Shown piece by piece: positions 43,420-51,958 of a stretch of DNA of 64,000 nucleotides (position 1 is its first letter; every line of letters starts with the position of its first letter). The position numbers were made by a program, and so were the translations under genes. The stretch comes from UBA1240 sp045599185 (GTDB lineage Bacteria > Spirochaetota > Spirochaetia > Treponematales > Treponemataceae), in the NCBI GenBank assembly GCA_045599185.1, contig JAZRVO010000029.1, forward strand, positions 155,991 through 219,990, in the 5' to 3' direction. The notes under the pieces are model-generated. The model was not told the origin of the DNA and searched no databases. It saw only the letters and a program-made list of their open reading frames with translations.

Positions 43420-43551
43420 AACGGCACTCCTTAATAAAAACTTCACTTATTATCTATTAAATCGGGCTTTAAGTCAAGCCATTGCCTAAAGCTAAAAAGA
43501 ATTTTTGCAAATTGAATTAAAAAAAATGCCGGAATTTTAAAAATCTTCCGT

Positions 43552-44529
43552 TTACTTTGCAAAATCATATTTGCTGATGATTTCTTTTATGTTTTCCGTA
43601 ATTTCTGCCTCGTTTTGGGCGTTAAACCAGCGTGCCTGCTTTACGGTTTTAAAAAAAGTCATCTGTTTTTTGGCATATTTACGGCTGTCACTTTGAATAA
43701 GTTCCGTAACCTGCTGCAAATCAACATTTTTCAGGCTGCAACCGCTTTGCTGCTGAACCATAAAAAATTCGCGGTAGCCAATAGCCTGCATGCCCGGATC
43801 GCTTTGTTTATACCCCTGTTCCACAAGCCTGAAAAATTCCTCTGCAAGCCCTTCTTCCATCATCTGTTCTACGCGCAAATTTATTCTTTCGTACAGTTCC
43901 TGCCGCGGGCGTTCAATGGCAAAAATATAAAAATCGTACAAATCGCGCATTCCTTCTTTCAGCATGAAGCTTGTAAGCGGCCTGCCGGTTGTTTCGTACA
44001 CTTCAAGTGCGCGCAGAATGCGGTATTCATCGTTTACATGCAAAATTGCGGCGCGTTCCGGGTCTACAGCCTGCAAACGCTGGTACATGGCCTGCACGCC
44101 CAGTGTTTTTGCCTGCTCTTTAAGCATGTTGCGGACATTTTCATCAGATTCGGGCGTAACAGGCAGTCCGAAAATAAAATTTTTAATGTAAAAAGCTGTT
44201 CCTCCGCAAACAACAGGCAGTTTTTTCCGGCTGAAAATTTCAGTACAGACCTTGTCTGCAAGATCTACAAACTGGGCAGCATCAAACTGCTGGTTCGGGT
44301 CTGCAATGTCAATTAAATGATGTGGAAGTTTATGAAGAAAATCGGAATCGGGTTTGGCAGTGCCGATATTCATTCCCCGGTAAACCTGCATTGAATCGGC
44401 ACTGATAATTTGGGCAACCGGGCCAAAAACAGAAGAGGCGTCTGAAGAAAACAGACGCCCCGCCAGAGAAGTTTTGCCAGACGCCGTAGGTCCGAAAAGC
44501 ACCAGAACCGGTATACGTGGCAAGCTCAT
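43552..44529 (-). CDS. miaA: tRNA dimethylallyltransferase
   Basis: Adds the isopentenyl group to A37 of tRNAs reading UNN codons. 325 residues. P-loop VLFGPTASGKTSLAG (13-20), ISADSMQVYRGMNIGTAKPD, GGTAFYIKNFIFGLP and QAIGYREFF. ATG 5 bp after the rpoZ stop. The dxs product supplies isoprenoid precursors needed by this enzyme (pathway link, not an operon). Confidence 0.96.
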   Translation of the reverse strand: MSLPRIPVLVLFGPTASGKTSLAGRLFSSDASSVFGPVAQIISADSMQVYRGMNIGTAKPDSDFLHKLPHHLIDIADPNQQFDAAQFVDLADKVCTEIFSRKKLPVVCGGTAFYIKNFIFGLPVTPESDENVRNMLKEQAKTLGVQAMYQRLQAVDPERAAILHVNDEYRILRALEVYETTGRPLTSFMLKEGMRDLYDFYIFAIERPRQELYERINLRVEQMMEEGLAEEFFRLVEQGYKQSDPGMQAIGYREFFMVQQQSGCSLKNVDLQQVTELIQSDSRKYAKKQMTFFKTVKQARWFNAQNEAEITENIKEIISKYDFAK

Positions 44530-44534
44530 ATTAT

Positions 44535-44726
44535 TTAGTTTTCCAAACGGTATTCAACCTGATTTGTGAAAAGCTGTTTTGCAGCAAGAGAAACAACTTT
44601 TCCATCGTTCTCTTCAATAATTGGGTCACGAACCATAGAAAGCTGATAAGCACGGCGGCTTGCAGCAGCAGTAATTTCGTATACGTTGTCAGTAAATTTT
44701 ACCAGTTGTTCCAAAGGAAAAATCAT
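44535..44726 (-). CDS. rpoZ: RNA polymerase omega subunit
   Basis: 63 residues. PLEQLVKFTDNVYEITAAAS, RRAYQLSMVRDPIIEENDG and KVVSLAAKQLFTNQVEYRLE match the short omega of spirochaetes (A-x-RRAxQL core, then K-x-V-x-x-A). The ATG at 44726 is set by ggagtgtggttttta; a GTG three codons upstream overlaps the SD. Cotranscribed with miaA. Confidence 0.85.
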   Translation of the reverse strand: MIFPLEQLVKFTDNVYEITAAASRRAYQLSMVRDPIIEENDGKVVSLAAKQLFTNQVEYRLEN

Positions 44727-44937
44727 TAAAACCACACTCCCTACGTGTTATATATATTCAAAATCTTTAGCGATTTTTCATAAAATTAGTATTTATTTTA
44801 AACACTTTTTAACTTTTAAGCAATATGTAAAACTTACTTTGCGCTGCAAATATTTTAAAAGAAGAAAAAAACAAAACTGAATGAAAAAAATAAAGTTTCT
44901 GCAATTTTGGCAGACAGAAGAAACCGCAAAGCAACGT

Positions 44938-45606
44938 TTACAAACCGAAAAAGCAGTTTCTTATAAAATCAGCAGTTTTTTCCTGACCGAAAAGTTTATT
45001 GAAAGTATTTACGACCGGCCCGCCGTTGGTGAGCAAACCATCCGCCAGAAACTGAACTTTCCGGTGTTTTTCTTCAAACTGGTTGCCTGCCAGAACTTCA
45101 GAATCCTTAACCAGATTTACATATTCAACAAGCATTGCTTCAAATGCCTTGTTAAACTGCACGCCGCATTTTTTTGCTTTTTTCTGCACCGTCATTGGCA
45201 GATGCATAAAGTCGTACCAGTGTGCGCCGGAACTGTACTGGGGAATAATTTTAAGGCTTTCCTTTATTTCACAAAGTTTTTCTTCGTGCCTGCGGTAAGG
45301 CGGCTGGTTTTTATCAATAAATGTGTCGTAAAATTCAACGATGAAAATTTCGTTGCCTGCCATTTTTATTCTGTCGTAGGAAAAAATGGGCGCATCTTTG
45401 TAAAAGGGCACAATTTCTACCGTTTGCATTTTTACAAGCCCCAAATTGCTTTTTGCCTGCATAATGCACAAATGCCCAAGGTTTTTAACTGAAAATGTAT
45501 GAGTTTTTATACGAAATGGAAAAGTTTTTCTGTCGGCAAATTCGCCGCAGTCGGTTTTGAAAATTTCATAATGTTTTTCAAGTGATTCAAGTACAATATT
45601 GCCCAT
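44938..45606 (-). CDS. Conserved hypothetical protein
   Basis: 222 residues, cytoplasmic, core-type codon use. Blocks such as MQTVEIVPFYKDAPIFSYDR, IFIVEFYDTFIDKNQPPYRR and SGAHWYDFMHLPMTVQKK look conserved and enzyme-like. I cannot assign a family; a distant resemblance to bilin-reductase-like folds is too weak to claim. It stands alone upstream of rpoZ. Confidence 0.6.
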   Translation of the reverse strand: MGNIVLESLEKHYEIFKTDCGEFADRKTFPFRIKTHTFSVKNLGHLCIMQAKSNLGLVKMQTVEIVPFYKDAPIFSYDRIKMAGNEIFIVEFYDTFIDKNQPPYRRHEEKLCEIKESLKIIPQYSSGAHWYDFMHLPMTVQKKAKKCGVQFNKAFEAMLVEYVNLVKDSEVLAGNQFEEKHRKVQFLADGLLTNGGPVVNTFNKLFGQEKTADFIRNCFFGL

Positions 45607-45702
45607 TTTTTTCCGTCACTTTTCAACTTTATTTTAAATTTAAGCCCTTTATTATACCACACAATAAAAAATAAACCAAAACATTTAGTAATGTTTGCTG
45701 TA

Positions 45703-45738
45703 AAACAAAAAACCGGCGATAAACTACCGCCGGTAAAA
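45703..45738 (-). terminator. Terminator-like hairpin in the gap 45607-46019
   Basis: accggcg (45712-45718) and cgccggt (45728-45734). On the minus strand the stem is followed by ttttttgtttt. It may end the ABC-transporter transcript that comes from the right. The rest of the 413 bp gap shows no gene. Confidence 0.65.
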
Positions 45739-46019
45739 CAACTTCTGCGTCACTCAGAAGTCAGAACCGCATAAAACAGCATTCACGGTTCCATTCAGTA
45801 AGGAGAAAATACGGCAAGGCAATTTACAGCTGACAGCTGCAAGAAACACCCTGCCTGAATGAAATATCAGGTTTTAACTTTGAAGCAAAACCCGTGCAAA
45901 ACCGGCTTTTCTGCAAATATACCCAAAAGCCGGAAATCACCAGACAAACAAAACCAGCATTGCTTCAAGTTTACGGGAACCAGTTGAGATTTCCATAAAC
46001 CTGAAAGTTTTTACGCTGA

Positions 46020-46907
46020 TTATTCTTTTACACCACCAATCATCATACCTGTCTGGAAGTAACGCTGTAAGAAAGGATACAGACAGATAATAGGAAGCAT
46101 TGTAACAACACTTGCTGCTGCACGAATTGTTACAGGTGTTACGGCAGAAGCAGAGTTACGTGCGCTGTCTGCACTTCCGCTCTGCTGCATAACAGAGTTC
46201 AAAAGCTTCATCAATTCGTACTGCAAAGTTGTAAACTGGGTTTTAAGACGGTTATAAAGCATTGCATCAAACCAGCTGTTCCACTGGTAAACGGCAACAA
46301 ACAGTGCAATTGTTGCATAAACAGGCTTACACAATGGCGAAATGATTTTAACAAAAATCGTCATATAGCCTGCACCGTCAAGCTGGGCAGATTCTTCAAG
46401 AGAATCCGGAATACCAAGCATAAAGGTACGCATAACAAGCATGTTCCATGCACTAATCATACCAGGCACAATGTAAACCCAGAAAGTACCGGTTAAATGC
46501 AGGTTACGGTAAAGCAGGAAAACTGGAATCAAACCACCGTTTACGTACATGGTAATAACCCAGAACAATGAAAGCTGTGATTTGAACAAAAAGCGCTTGC
46601 GGCTTACTACAAAGGCAAGCAGCGCATTAACAACCAAAGCACTTAAAGTACCCAAAACTGTGCGCAAAACTGTAATTTTTGCACCAATCATAAGGTTCTG
46701 CATACCCATAACGGTTTCGTAGTTTTTCATAGAAAAACGGCGAGGCCACAGGTAAATGCCGCCACGAATTGCATCTATACCGTCGTTAAACGAAATTACA
46801 ACAGTATTCAATACCGGGTACAAGGTAACAATAACAAACAAAGTCAAAAATATAACAACAAAAGCATCTATCAATCTGTCTTCAATACGACTTTTCAAAT
46901 TATTCAT
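46020..46907 (-). CDS. Carbohydrate ABC transporter permease (LplC/YtcP-like)
   Basis: 295 residues, six membrane helices. The EAA loop for the ATPase is LEESAQLDGAGYMTIFVKII. It forms the importer with the permease upstream (24 bp away) and the lipoprotein at 48055. The C-terminus MMIGGVKE is typical of the LplC branch, which serves oligosaccharide transport. No ATPase gene is in the cluster, so a shared MsmK/UgpC-type ATPase elsewhere is likely. Confidence 0.93.
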   Translation of the reverse strand: MNNLKSRIEDRLIDAFVVIFLTLFVIVTLYPVLNTVVISFNDGIDAIRGGIYLWPRRFSMKNYETVMGMQNLMIGAKITVLRTVLGTLSALVVNALLAFVVSRKRFLFKSQLSLFWVITMYVNGGLIPVFLLYRNLHLTGTFWVYIVPGMISAWNMLVMRTFMLGIPDSLEESAQLDGAGYMTIFVKIISPLCKPVYATIALFVAVYQWNSWFDAMLYNRLKTQFTTLQYELMKLLNSVMQQSGSADSARNSASAVTPVTIRAAASVVTMLPIICLYPFLQRYFQTGMMIGGVKE

Positions 46908-46931
46908 AATTTCACTCCATTTTTCCGCAAA

Positions 46932-47879
46932 TTAGAAAAGGCTTTCGTCGCCACTGCGTTTTGCCAGTGCGTTAAAGATAACAATAAGCAAAATACTAAC
47001 AGCACTTTTGAAAATACCTGCCGCAGTACCAAGTGAAAAGTCATGCTGGCTAATACCCCAGTTAAGAACATAAATATCAATTGTATGTGCTACTTTCTGA
47101 ACAAGACCGTTACCCAGCAAATACTGAACTTCAAAACCGGCATTCAAAACGTTACCAATATTCATAATCAAAAGAATCATGATTGTAGGTCTGATTGACG
47201 GCAACGTAATGTGTCTGATTTTCTGCAAGCGGCCGGCACCATCAATAGTGGCAGCTTCGTACATGTTAGGGTCAATTGCAGTAATTGCTGCAAGATAAAC
47301 AATTGCGTTCCAACCTGTTTCCTTCCAGCAGTTTGCAAAAGCAACAATCCACCAGAAGTATTCGGGCTTGGCAAAAAAGTTAACCGATTTATCTACCATT
47401 CCGAAGCGCAGAAGCAAATCGTTTACAATACCTGTATTGCTAAGGGCATCATGCAAAATGCCGGTTACTATAATCCAAGATAAGAAGTGTGGCAAATAAG
47501 AAACAGTCTGAACAAATTTCTGAGCCCTGAGGCTTTTCAATTCATTCAAAATGATAGCAAAGAAAATTGCCATGAAAGTGGTAGTAACAAGGTTTAAGGC
47601 ACCCATACAAAAGGTGTTGCGTACTACCTGAAGGAATGTTGCATCTTCAAACAAGAACTTAAATTTTGCTAAACCAACCCAGGGCGAACCGATAATTCCG
47701 TCTTTTGGTTTATAATTCTGAAAGGCCATTGCCCAACCGGTAAGTGGCCAGTAATAAAACACAACGCCATAAATAACCATTAAAATGGAAATAATTATCA
47801 AGGTTTTTTGTCTTTTTATTTCTTTCCACGTAAGTTTTACAGCCGGAGTCTGATTTTTTTTTGAAACTTTTTGAGCCAT
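46932..47879 (-). CDS. Carbohydrate ABC transporter permease (LplB/UgpA-like)
   Basis: 315 residues, six membrane helices, with PYLPHFLSWIIVTGILHDAL-like segments and the EAA loop MYEAATIDGAGRLQKIRHIT. Partner of the LplC-like permease. A 175 bp gap with a strong hairpin separates it from the binding-protein gene upstream. ATG preceded by aaggaggctatgc. Confidence 0.93.
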   Translation of the reverse strand: MAQKVSKKNQTPAVKLTWKEIKRQKTLIIISILMVIYGVVFYYWPLTGWAMAFQNYKPKDGIIGSPWVGLAKFKFLFEDATFLQVVRNTFCMGALNLVTTTFMAIFFAIILNELKSLRAQKFVQTVSYLPHFLSWIIVTGILHDALSNTGIVNDLLLRFGMVDKSVNFFAKPEYFWWIVAFANCWKETGWNAIVYLAAITAIDPNMYEAATIDGAGRLQKIRHITLPSIRPTIMILLIMNIGNVLNAGFEVQYLLGNGLVQKVAHTIDIYVLNWGISQHDFSLGTAAGIFKSAVSILLIVIFNALAKRSGDESLF

Positions 47880-47990
47880 GCATAGCCTCCTTAAACGAAG
47901 ATATTCCGCCCTGTTTTTTAAGTTTGCTTTTTAATATGAAAAATTTGAAACATTTTCAACGGAATATCGTGCACAAACAGCATTTTGATT

Positions 47991-48027
47991 GTAAAACCGG
48001 CAGTCTGTTAAACTAAGCCGGTTTTAC
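47991..48027 (-). promoter_or_regulatory. Intercistronic hairpin between binding protein and permease genes
   Basis: Perfect 11 bp arms gtaaaaccggc (47991-48001) and gccggttttac (48017-48027) with 15 bases between. On the transcribed strand no T-run follows, so it is more likely an mRNA-stabilising or attenuating hairpin that raises binding-protein output over the permeases than a full terminator. Confidence 0.65.
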
Positions 48028-48054
48028 AGTCTTTTTTTATTTATGGTCAATTAC

Positions 48055-49695
48055 TTATTTTTTGAAATTATCCAAGATTGCCTGCATTTCAGCAATGAAA
48101 TCCTGTGGCTTACAAGCGTTGTAAGCTTTCATGTAATCGCTCCAGGTTTTGTCAAAGTTGCGAGCCATTACAACCTGTGGCAACCATTCGTGTTTAACCT
48201 GTCCCATTTTTGTCCAGGCTACACCACCAGGTGTTGCTGTTGTGAAGTTGTTAGAGTAGCTGTACATTGGGAACCAAGGACCAAGTGTTTCACCTTTAAC
48301 TGAACCAATCATGTCCGGATAGTTACCAGCATTGTAAGCTTTAAGACAGTTCTTAAGTGGATCTGCCATACCGTTCATAAATTCGCTTGGCTGTTCGGTT
48401 GGAGTCATAGCGTTTTTACCGTCCTGGCTTGTACCACCCCACTGTGGGAAGTAAGAATAGTCACACATGTGTGATGCTTTGTAAGCTGTATCTGCACAGC
48501 GTGTGCGCTGCAATTCTGTGCGGTAGTAAAGACCGTCAGCATCTACTTCGTAGTCTACGCCTTTAACACCCCAGAAACGCAAGTCATGCAATTCCTGATT
48601 CATACAAAGGTCAACCATGAATTTGAATGCTTTTTCCGGATCTTTACAGTCTGTAGAAATTGCCCAACCAGAAGCCTGGTTTACAGTGTCTGCATATGTG
48701 TGCCAGCGGTTTGGCATACCAGGTTCTGTTGTAAGTCCCAGTGGAACGTAGTTACAACCGATAAGGTCAAGACCCTGCTGTTTGAATACGTCGTTTACTG
48801 TGTAAGCAAAATCCCACCACTGGTCTATCATACCAAGTACGCGGCCTGTAGAAAGTTTTGCAATGTATTCATCGTAAGTCTGTGTAGCGAATTCTGTATC
48901 AATTACACCCTTGTTGAATTCTTCATTAAGTTTTTTAAGATACTTGAATGTATCTTCTGATGTATTGTAGTCACCAACTGTCAAAGTTTTTGTATCAACA
49001 GTTACAGAACCATCGTTTGGATAACCTGCGAGGAACTGACCTGCATTTTCCAAACAGAAGTAACGCCAGTCTTCACAAAGAATTGTGTAACCGATGTTTT
49101 TAGTTCCGTCTGCCATTGTCGGGTTAGCAGCAAGATAGCGTTCAATCAAATCGAAGTACTGATCCATTGTCTTGATTTCTGGGTAACCACCCCATTCAAG
49201 AACGCGAACCTGAATCCAGAATGCTTCGTCGTTGTGTGTTGTAGCTTTGCTGTCGCCATAAGTGTTCTGGAAAGGGTTAATCCAGTAGATGTGACCATCA
49301 GCCTGACGGAATTTGTCCCATTCTTCTTTTGTATAGTAAGTATCACGGAACTGTGGGTATTTGTTGATGTAGTCATCAAGTGCAATCAAAGCACCAGAAT
49401 CAACCAGCATTGACATATCATCACTGTCGATCATGTCAGGATATTCGCCAGAAGCAACCAATGTACCTGTTGCTTCAGCAGCTGTCTGACCGGTAAGCCA
49501 AACTTCTTTAACCTTAACACCGGTTTTTTCTGCAATAATTTTTGCAATTTCGTTGTCGTTGTTCTTTTCAGAACCCGGCATTGTAATAAAATAAGTGAAC
49601 TCTGTTACAGCTGCTTTATCTGCTTTTTTACTACAACCAGTAAAAACAGAAGCAACCAAAAGAGCCGCAACAAAAACTGAAAGTACTTTCTTCAT
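48055..49695 (-). CDS. Sugar-binding lipoprotein of the ABC importer (LplA-like)
   Basis: 546 residues. Lipoprotein signal with lipobox SVFTGC (Cys21), then an extracellular solute-binding protein family 1 fold (IAEKTGVKVKEVWLTGQT, SGEYPDMIDSDDM, GWAISTDCKDPEKAFKFMVD). The size matches the roughly 550-residue LplA group for oligosaccharides. SD aaaggaggagt and a good promoter upstream. Codon use suggests high expression. The substrate is not evident; a beta-glucan oligosaccharide would fit the 1.6-8.6 kb genes but the two are 40 kb apart. Confidence 0.93.
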   Translation of the reverse strand: MKKVLSVFVAALLVASVFTGCSKKADKAAVTEFTYFITMPGSEKNNDNEIAKIIAEKTGVKVKEVWLTGQTAAEATGTLVASGEYPDMIDSDDMSMLVDSGALIALDDYINKYPQFRDTYYTKEEWDKFRQADGHIYWINPFQNTYGDSKATTHNDEAFWIQVRVLEWGGYPEIKTMDQYFDLIERYLAANPTMADGTKNIGYTILCEDWRYFCLENAGQFLAGYPNDGSVTVDTKTLTVGDYNTSEDTFKYLKKLNEEFNKGVIDTEFATQTYDEYIAKLSTGRVLGMIDQWWDFAYTVNDVFKQQGLDLIGCNYVPLGLTTEPGMPNRWHTYADTVNQASGWAISTDCKDPEKAFKFMVDLCMNQELHDLRFWGVKGVDYEVDADGLYYRTELQRTRCADTAYKASHMCDYSYFPQWGGTSQDGKNAMTPTEQPSEFMNGMADPLKNCLKAYNAGNYPDMIGSVKGETLGPWFPMYSYSNNFTTATPGGVAWTKMGQVKHEWLPQVVMARNFDKTWSDYMKAYNACKPQDFIAEMQAILDNFKK

Positions 49696-49744
49696 TTTGT
49701 ACTCCTCCTTTTGAAATCCGCAGTCTTACTTTCTGCTTGAGTAT

Positions 49745-49772
49745 ATAATAATTCACCCGGCAAATTTCACAA
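49745..49772 (-). promoter_or_regulatory. Promoter of the ABC importer operon
   Basis: Minus strand TTGTGA (49772-49767), 16 bp, TATTAT (49750-49745), then about 50 bases to the ATG with a strong SD. An imperfect inverted repeat (aaattttatttcagtaaaattt at the centre, about 49790-49840) lies just upstream and could bind the YesN-type regulator or terminate transcription from the right. Confidence 0.6.
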
Positions 49773-50116
49773 CTAGACAAAATATAGAAAAAAACCCGAC
49801 AAATTTTATTTCAGTAAAATTTACCCGGTTTTTTTTCAGTTTTTATTACGGAATGACAGAAAGGAATGAGTAAACTTTAAGCCACGCTGACACACGCCTG
49901 CACAAGCGGCCGGTCTGATCTGCCCGGCAAGCATGAAAAGCCTAAAAAAGAAGAATATATAGAAGAAAACCGATGCAAAATCATTCAAAACCTGTTAGCC
50001 TTCGGATGATGCGTACAGCATCTATCATGGGTTCTGCACCTGCTGTAGATTCCAAAACTATTCGGAATGACACTTTACCATTCGAGATGACAAAACTTTT
50101 AAACTCGGTATTCGGA

Positions 50117-51700
50117 CTATTTAACGTTCTGCTTGCGAAATTTGGTTGGCGTGCAGCCGTAAAAGGAAATGAACTTGTTGATGAAATAGTCCAAATCCTT
50201 ATACCCAATTTCGTCGGCAATTTCGTACACTTTTTTGTCAGTTTGCAGCAAAAACTGGCATGCCTTTTCAATGCGTATACGGTTCAAATGGTCTTTAAAC
50301 GATTCACCGTACTGCTTTTTGAATATCTGACCCAGATAAGCCGCATTTAAAAAATATTTCTGGCTTAAATCTTTCAGCGTAAGGTTTTCGCTGTAATTCT
50401 GCTTAATGTCTTCTTCAATTTCTGCCAGCACGCCCTTTGCCTGATTTCCCCTAAGCTGGGCCAAATATTCGCCGTACTGAAGCAAAAGCCTTTCCGTGCT
50501 TCCGCCCTCACCGCTGAAAATCTGTTCATTTGCTTCGGCGTTTATGCTTTGCAGAATTTTCTGCTGGTCAACATTCGGATCCTGCATCTGGGCAAGGTGA
50601 ATAAGGCCAAAAATAATGTAATTTACGGCCATGTTCACCAGCGAAGAATCCGCATTAACCATAAGCGCATTCAGCTTGTTAACGTTTTCCTTTATCTGGT
50701 CTGCCTGGTTTACTTCAACCGAATGAACAAGCTCGTCCAGAAGTTCCTTGCTAATCTGTTTCTGTCCGTCACTGCCAAGATATTCGTCCTTAACCTTTTC
50801 AATTGAAGAAATTTCAAACAGGCTGAAAGTACGGCTCATCATTACCGTTTTTGCAGACTGGCTTAAAACGCTTAAATCGGCAACCCTGCTGCCTGCAATC
50901 ATCAGAATTTCAAATTCGGTGCATTCCGTAAGTTTTTCCTTTAAATTCTGCAAATAGGCCTGTTCGCTTGGCATACCGGATTTTTCAAGCAGTTCGTCAC
51001 TGTAAATTATGCCCACATCATAGCTTGAAGACTTGAAAGCAACATTGTAAATTACCCGGTATTCAAAACCTTCCATAATGTTCAGGCATTTCTGATAAAG
51101 TTCGCGCTGCATCTGGTGCTTCTGTTCTTCGCTGGCAGCGGCAATCTGGGGTGCGGTAAGGTTCAGTTCCACGCCTATATAGCGGCAGCCGGTGCAGTAC
51201 CCAAGGTATTTTTCCACGTGTTCAAGGTTTCTTCTGTCATATTTGCCGTAAATAAGCGGTATTATGTTGCGCGAAAACAGTGCCTTTTCCAGCCGCTGCT
51301 CGTCCTGCTGCTTCTGGCAGTAGTCTTTGTTCAAGTCGCGCACCTTGCCCAATACTTTAAGCAGTTCAGTTTTGTTTACGGGTTTAAGCATGTAGTCAAG
51401 GCAGTCGTTGCGCAAAGCCTGCCGTACATAAGAAAAATCGTTAAAGCCGGACAATATAACGAAATAGCAGGAAAGCCTTAAATCATTGCGGACAATTTCA
51501 AGCAAATCAAGGCCTGTCTGTCCGGGCATTTTAATGTCGGCAATAATCAGTTCAGGCTTTTTTTCTTTAATAACCTTAAGTGCATCCTGCACGTTTTCTT
51601 CCTTGCCAACAATTTCAAAGCCTTCACTTTGCCAGTCTATAATTACTGAAAGGCCTTGCAAAATAAAGGGTTCATCATCTACCAGCAAAACTTTTAGCAC
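50117..51700 (-). CDS. YesN-type response regulator (REC plus AraC HTH)
   Basis: 527 residues. REC domain at 1-120 with LLVDDEPFILQGLSVIIDW and the phospho-acceptor Asp in ELIIADIKMPGQTGLDLL; a middle helical region; the C-terminal AraC-type double HTH (LTLKDLSQKYFLNAAYLGQI, KAKCQFLLQTDKKVYEIADE-like, IGYKDLDYFINKFISFYGCT). It probably activates the importer operon at 49.7 kb in response to the kinase upstream. ATG preceded by aggagaaaaaagtgc. Confidence 0.92.
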   Translation of the reverse strand: MLKVLLVDDEPFILQGLSVIIDWQSEGFEIVGKEENVQDALKVIKEKKPELIIADIKMPGQTGLDLLEIVRNDLRLSCYFVILSGFNDFSYVRQALRNDCLDYMLKPVNKTELLKVLGKVRDLNKDYCQKQQDEQRLEKALFSRNIIPLIYGKYDRRNLEHVEKYLGYCTGCRYIGVELNLTAPQIAAASEEQKHQMQRELYQKCLNIMEGFEYRVIYNVAFKSSSYDVGIIYSDELLEKSGMPSEQAYLQNLKEKLTECTEFEILMIAGSRVADLSVLSQSAKTVMMSRTFSLFEISSIEKVKDEYLGSDGQKQISKELLDELVHSVEVNQADQIKENVNKLNALMVNADSSLVNMAVNYIIFGLIHLAQMQDPNVDQQKILQSINAEANEQIFSGEGGSTERLLLQYGEYLAQLRGNQAKGVLAEIEEDIKQNYSENLTLKDLSQKYFLNAAYLGQIFKKQYGESFKDHLNRIRIEKACQFLLQTDKKVYEIADEIGYKDLDYFINKFISFYGCTPTKFRKQNVK

Positions 51701-51958
51701 TTTTTTCTCCTGAATATAACGTTAGGAAATTCCCATATATAAGCCGCTTTTACGGCGTTAAATGCTGAATTTTGTCCCGTTCGGGGCACACAATTTCAGC
51801 AGTATTTTTTTTTGCCTTTACAAACAGCCGGCGAACTTTTTTACCAGCCGAACACTTTGTAAAAAAACCGGCGGGCGCCCCAAAAACTGCGCACTTTGCC
51901 ACAACCAGCACTTTGTAAAACAGCTGGCGGGCACAACATAAACCGTGCCCCGGAAACA
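51701..51958. other. Intergenic stretch with imperfect direct repeats
   Basis: gcactttgtaaaacagctggcgggc (about 51908-51932) resembles aacactttgtaaaaaaaccggcgggc (about 51849-51874). No gene is supportable. It lies between kinase and regulator genes. Confidence 0.35.

Noticed and set aside
44881..45492. Plus-strand reading frame opposite the 222-residue hypothetical gene
   Set aside because: The minus-strand frame has balanced composition and conserved-looking blocks; the plus-strand product is Phe/Lys/Cys-rich.
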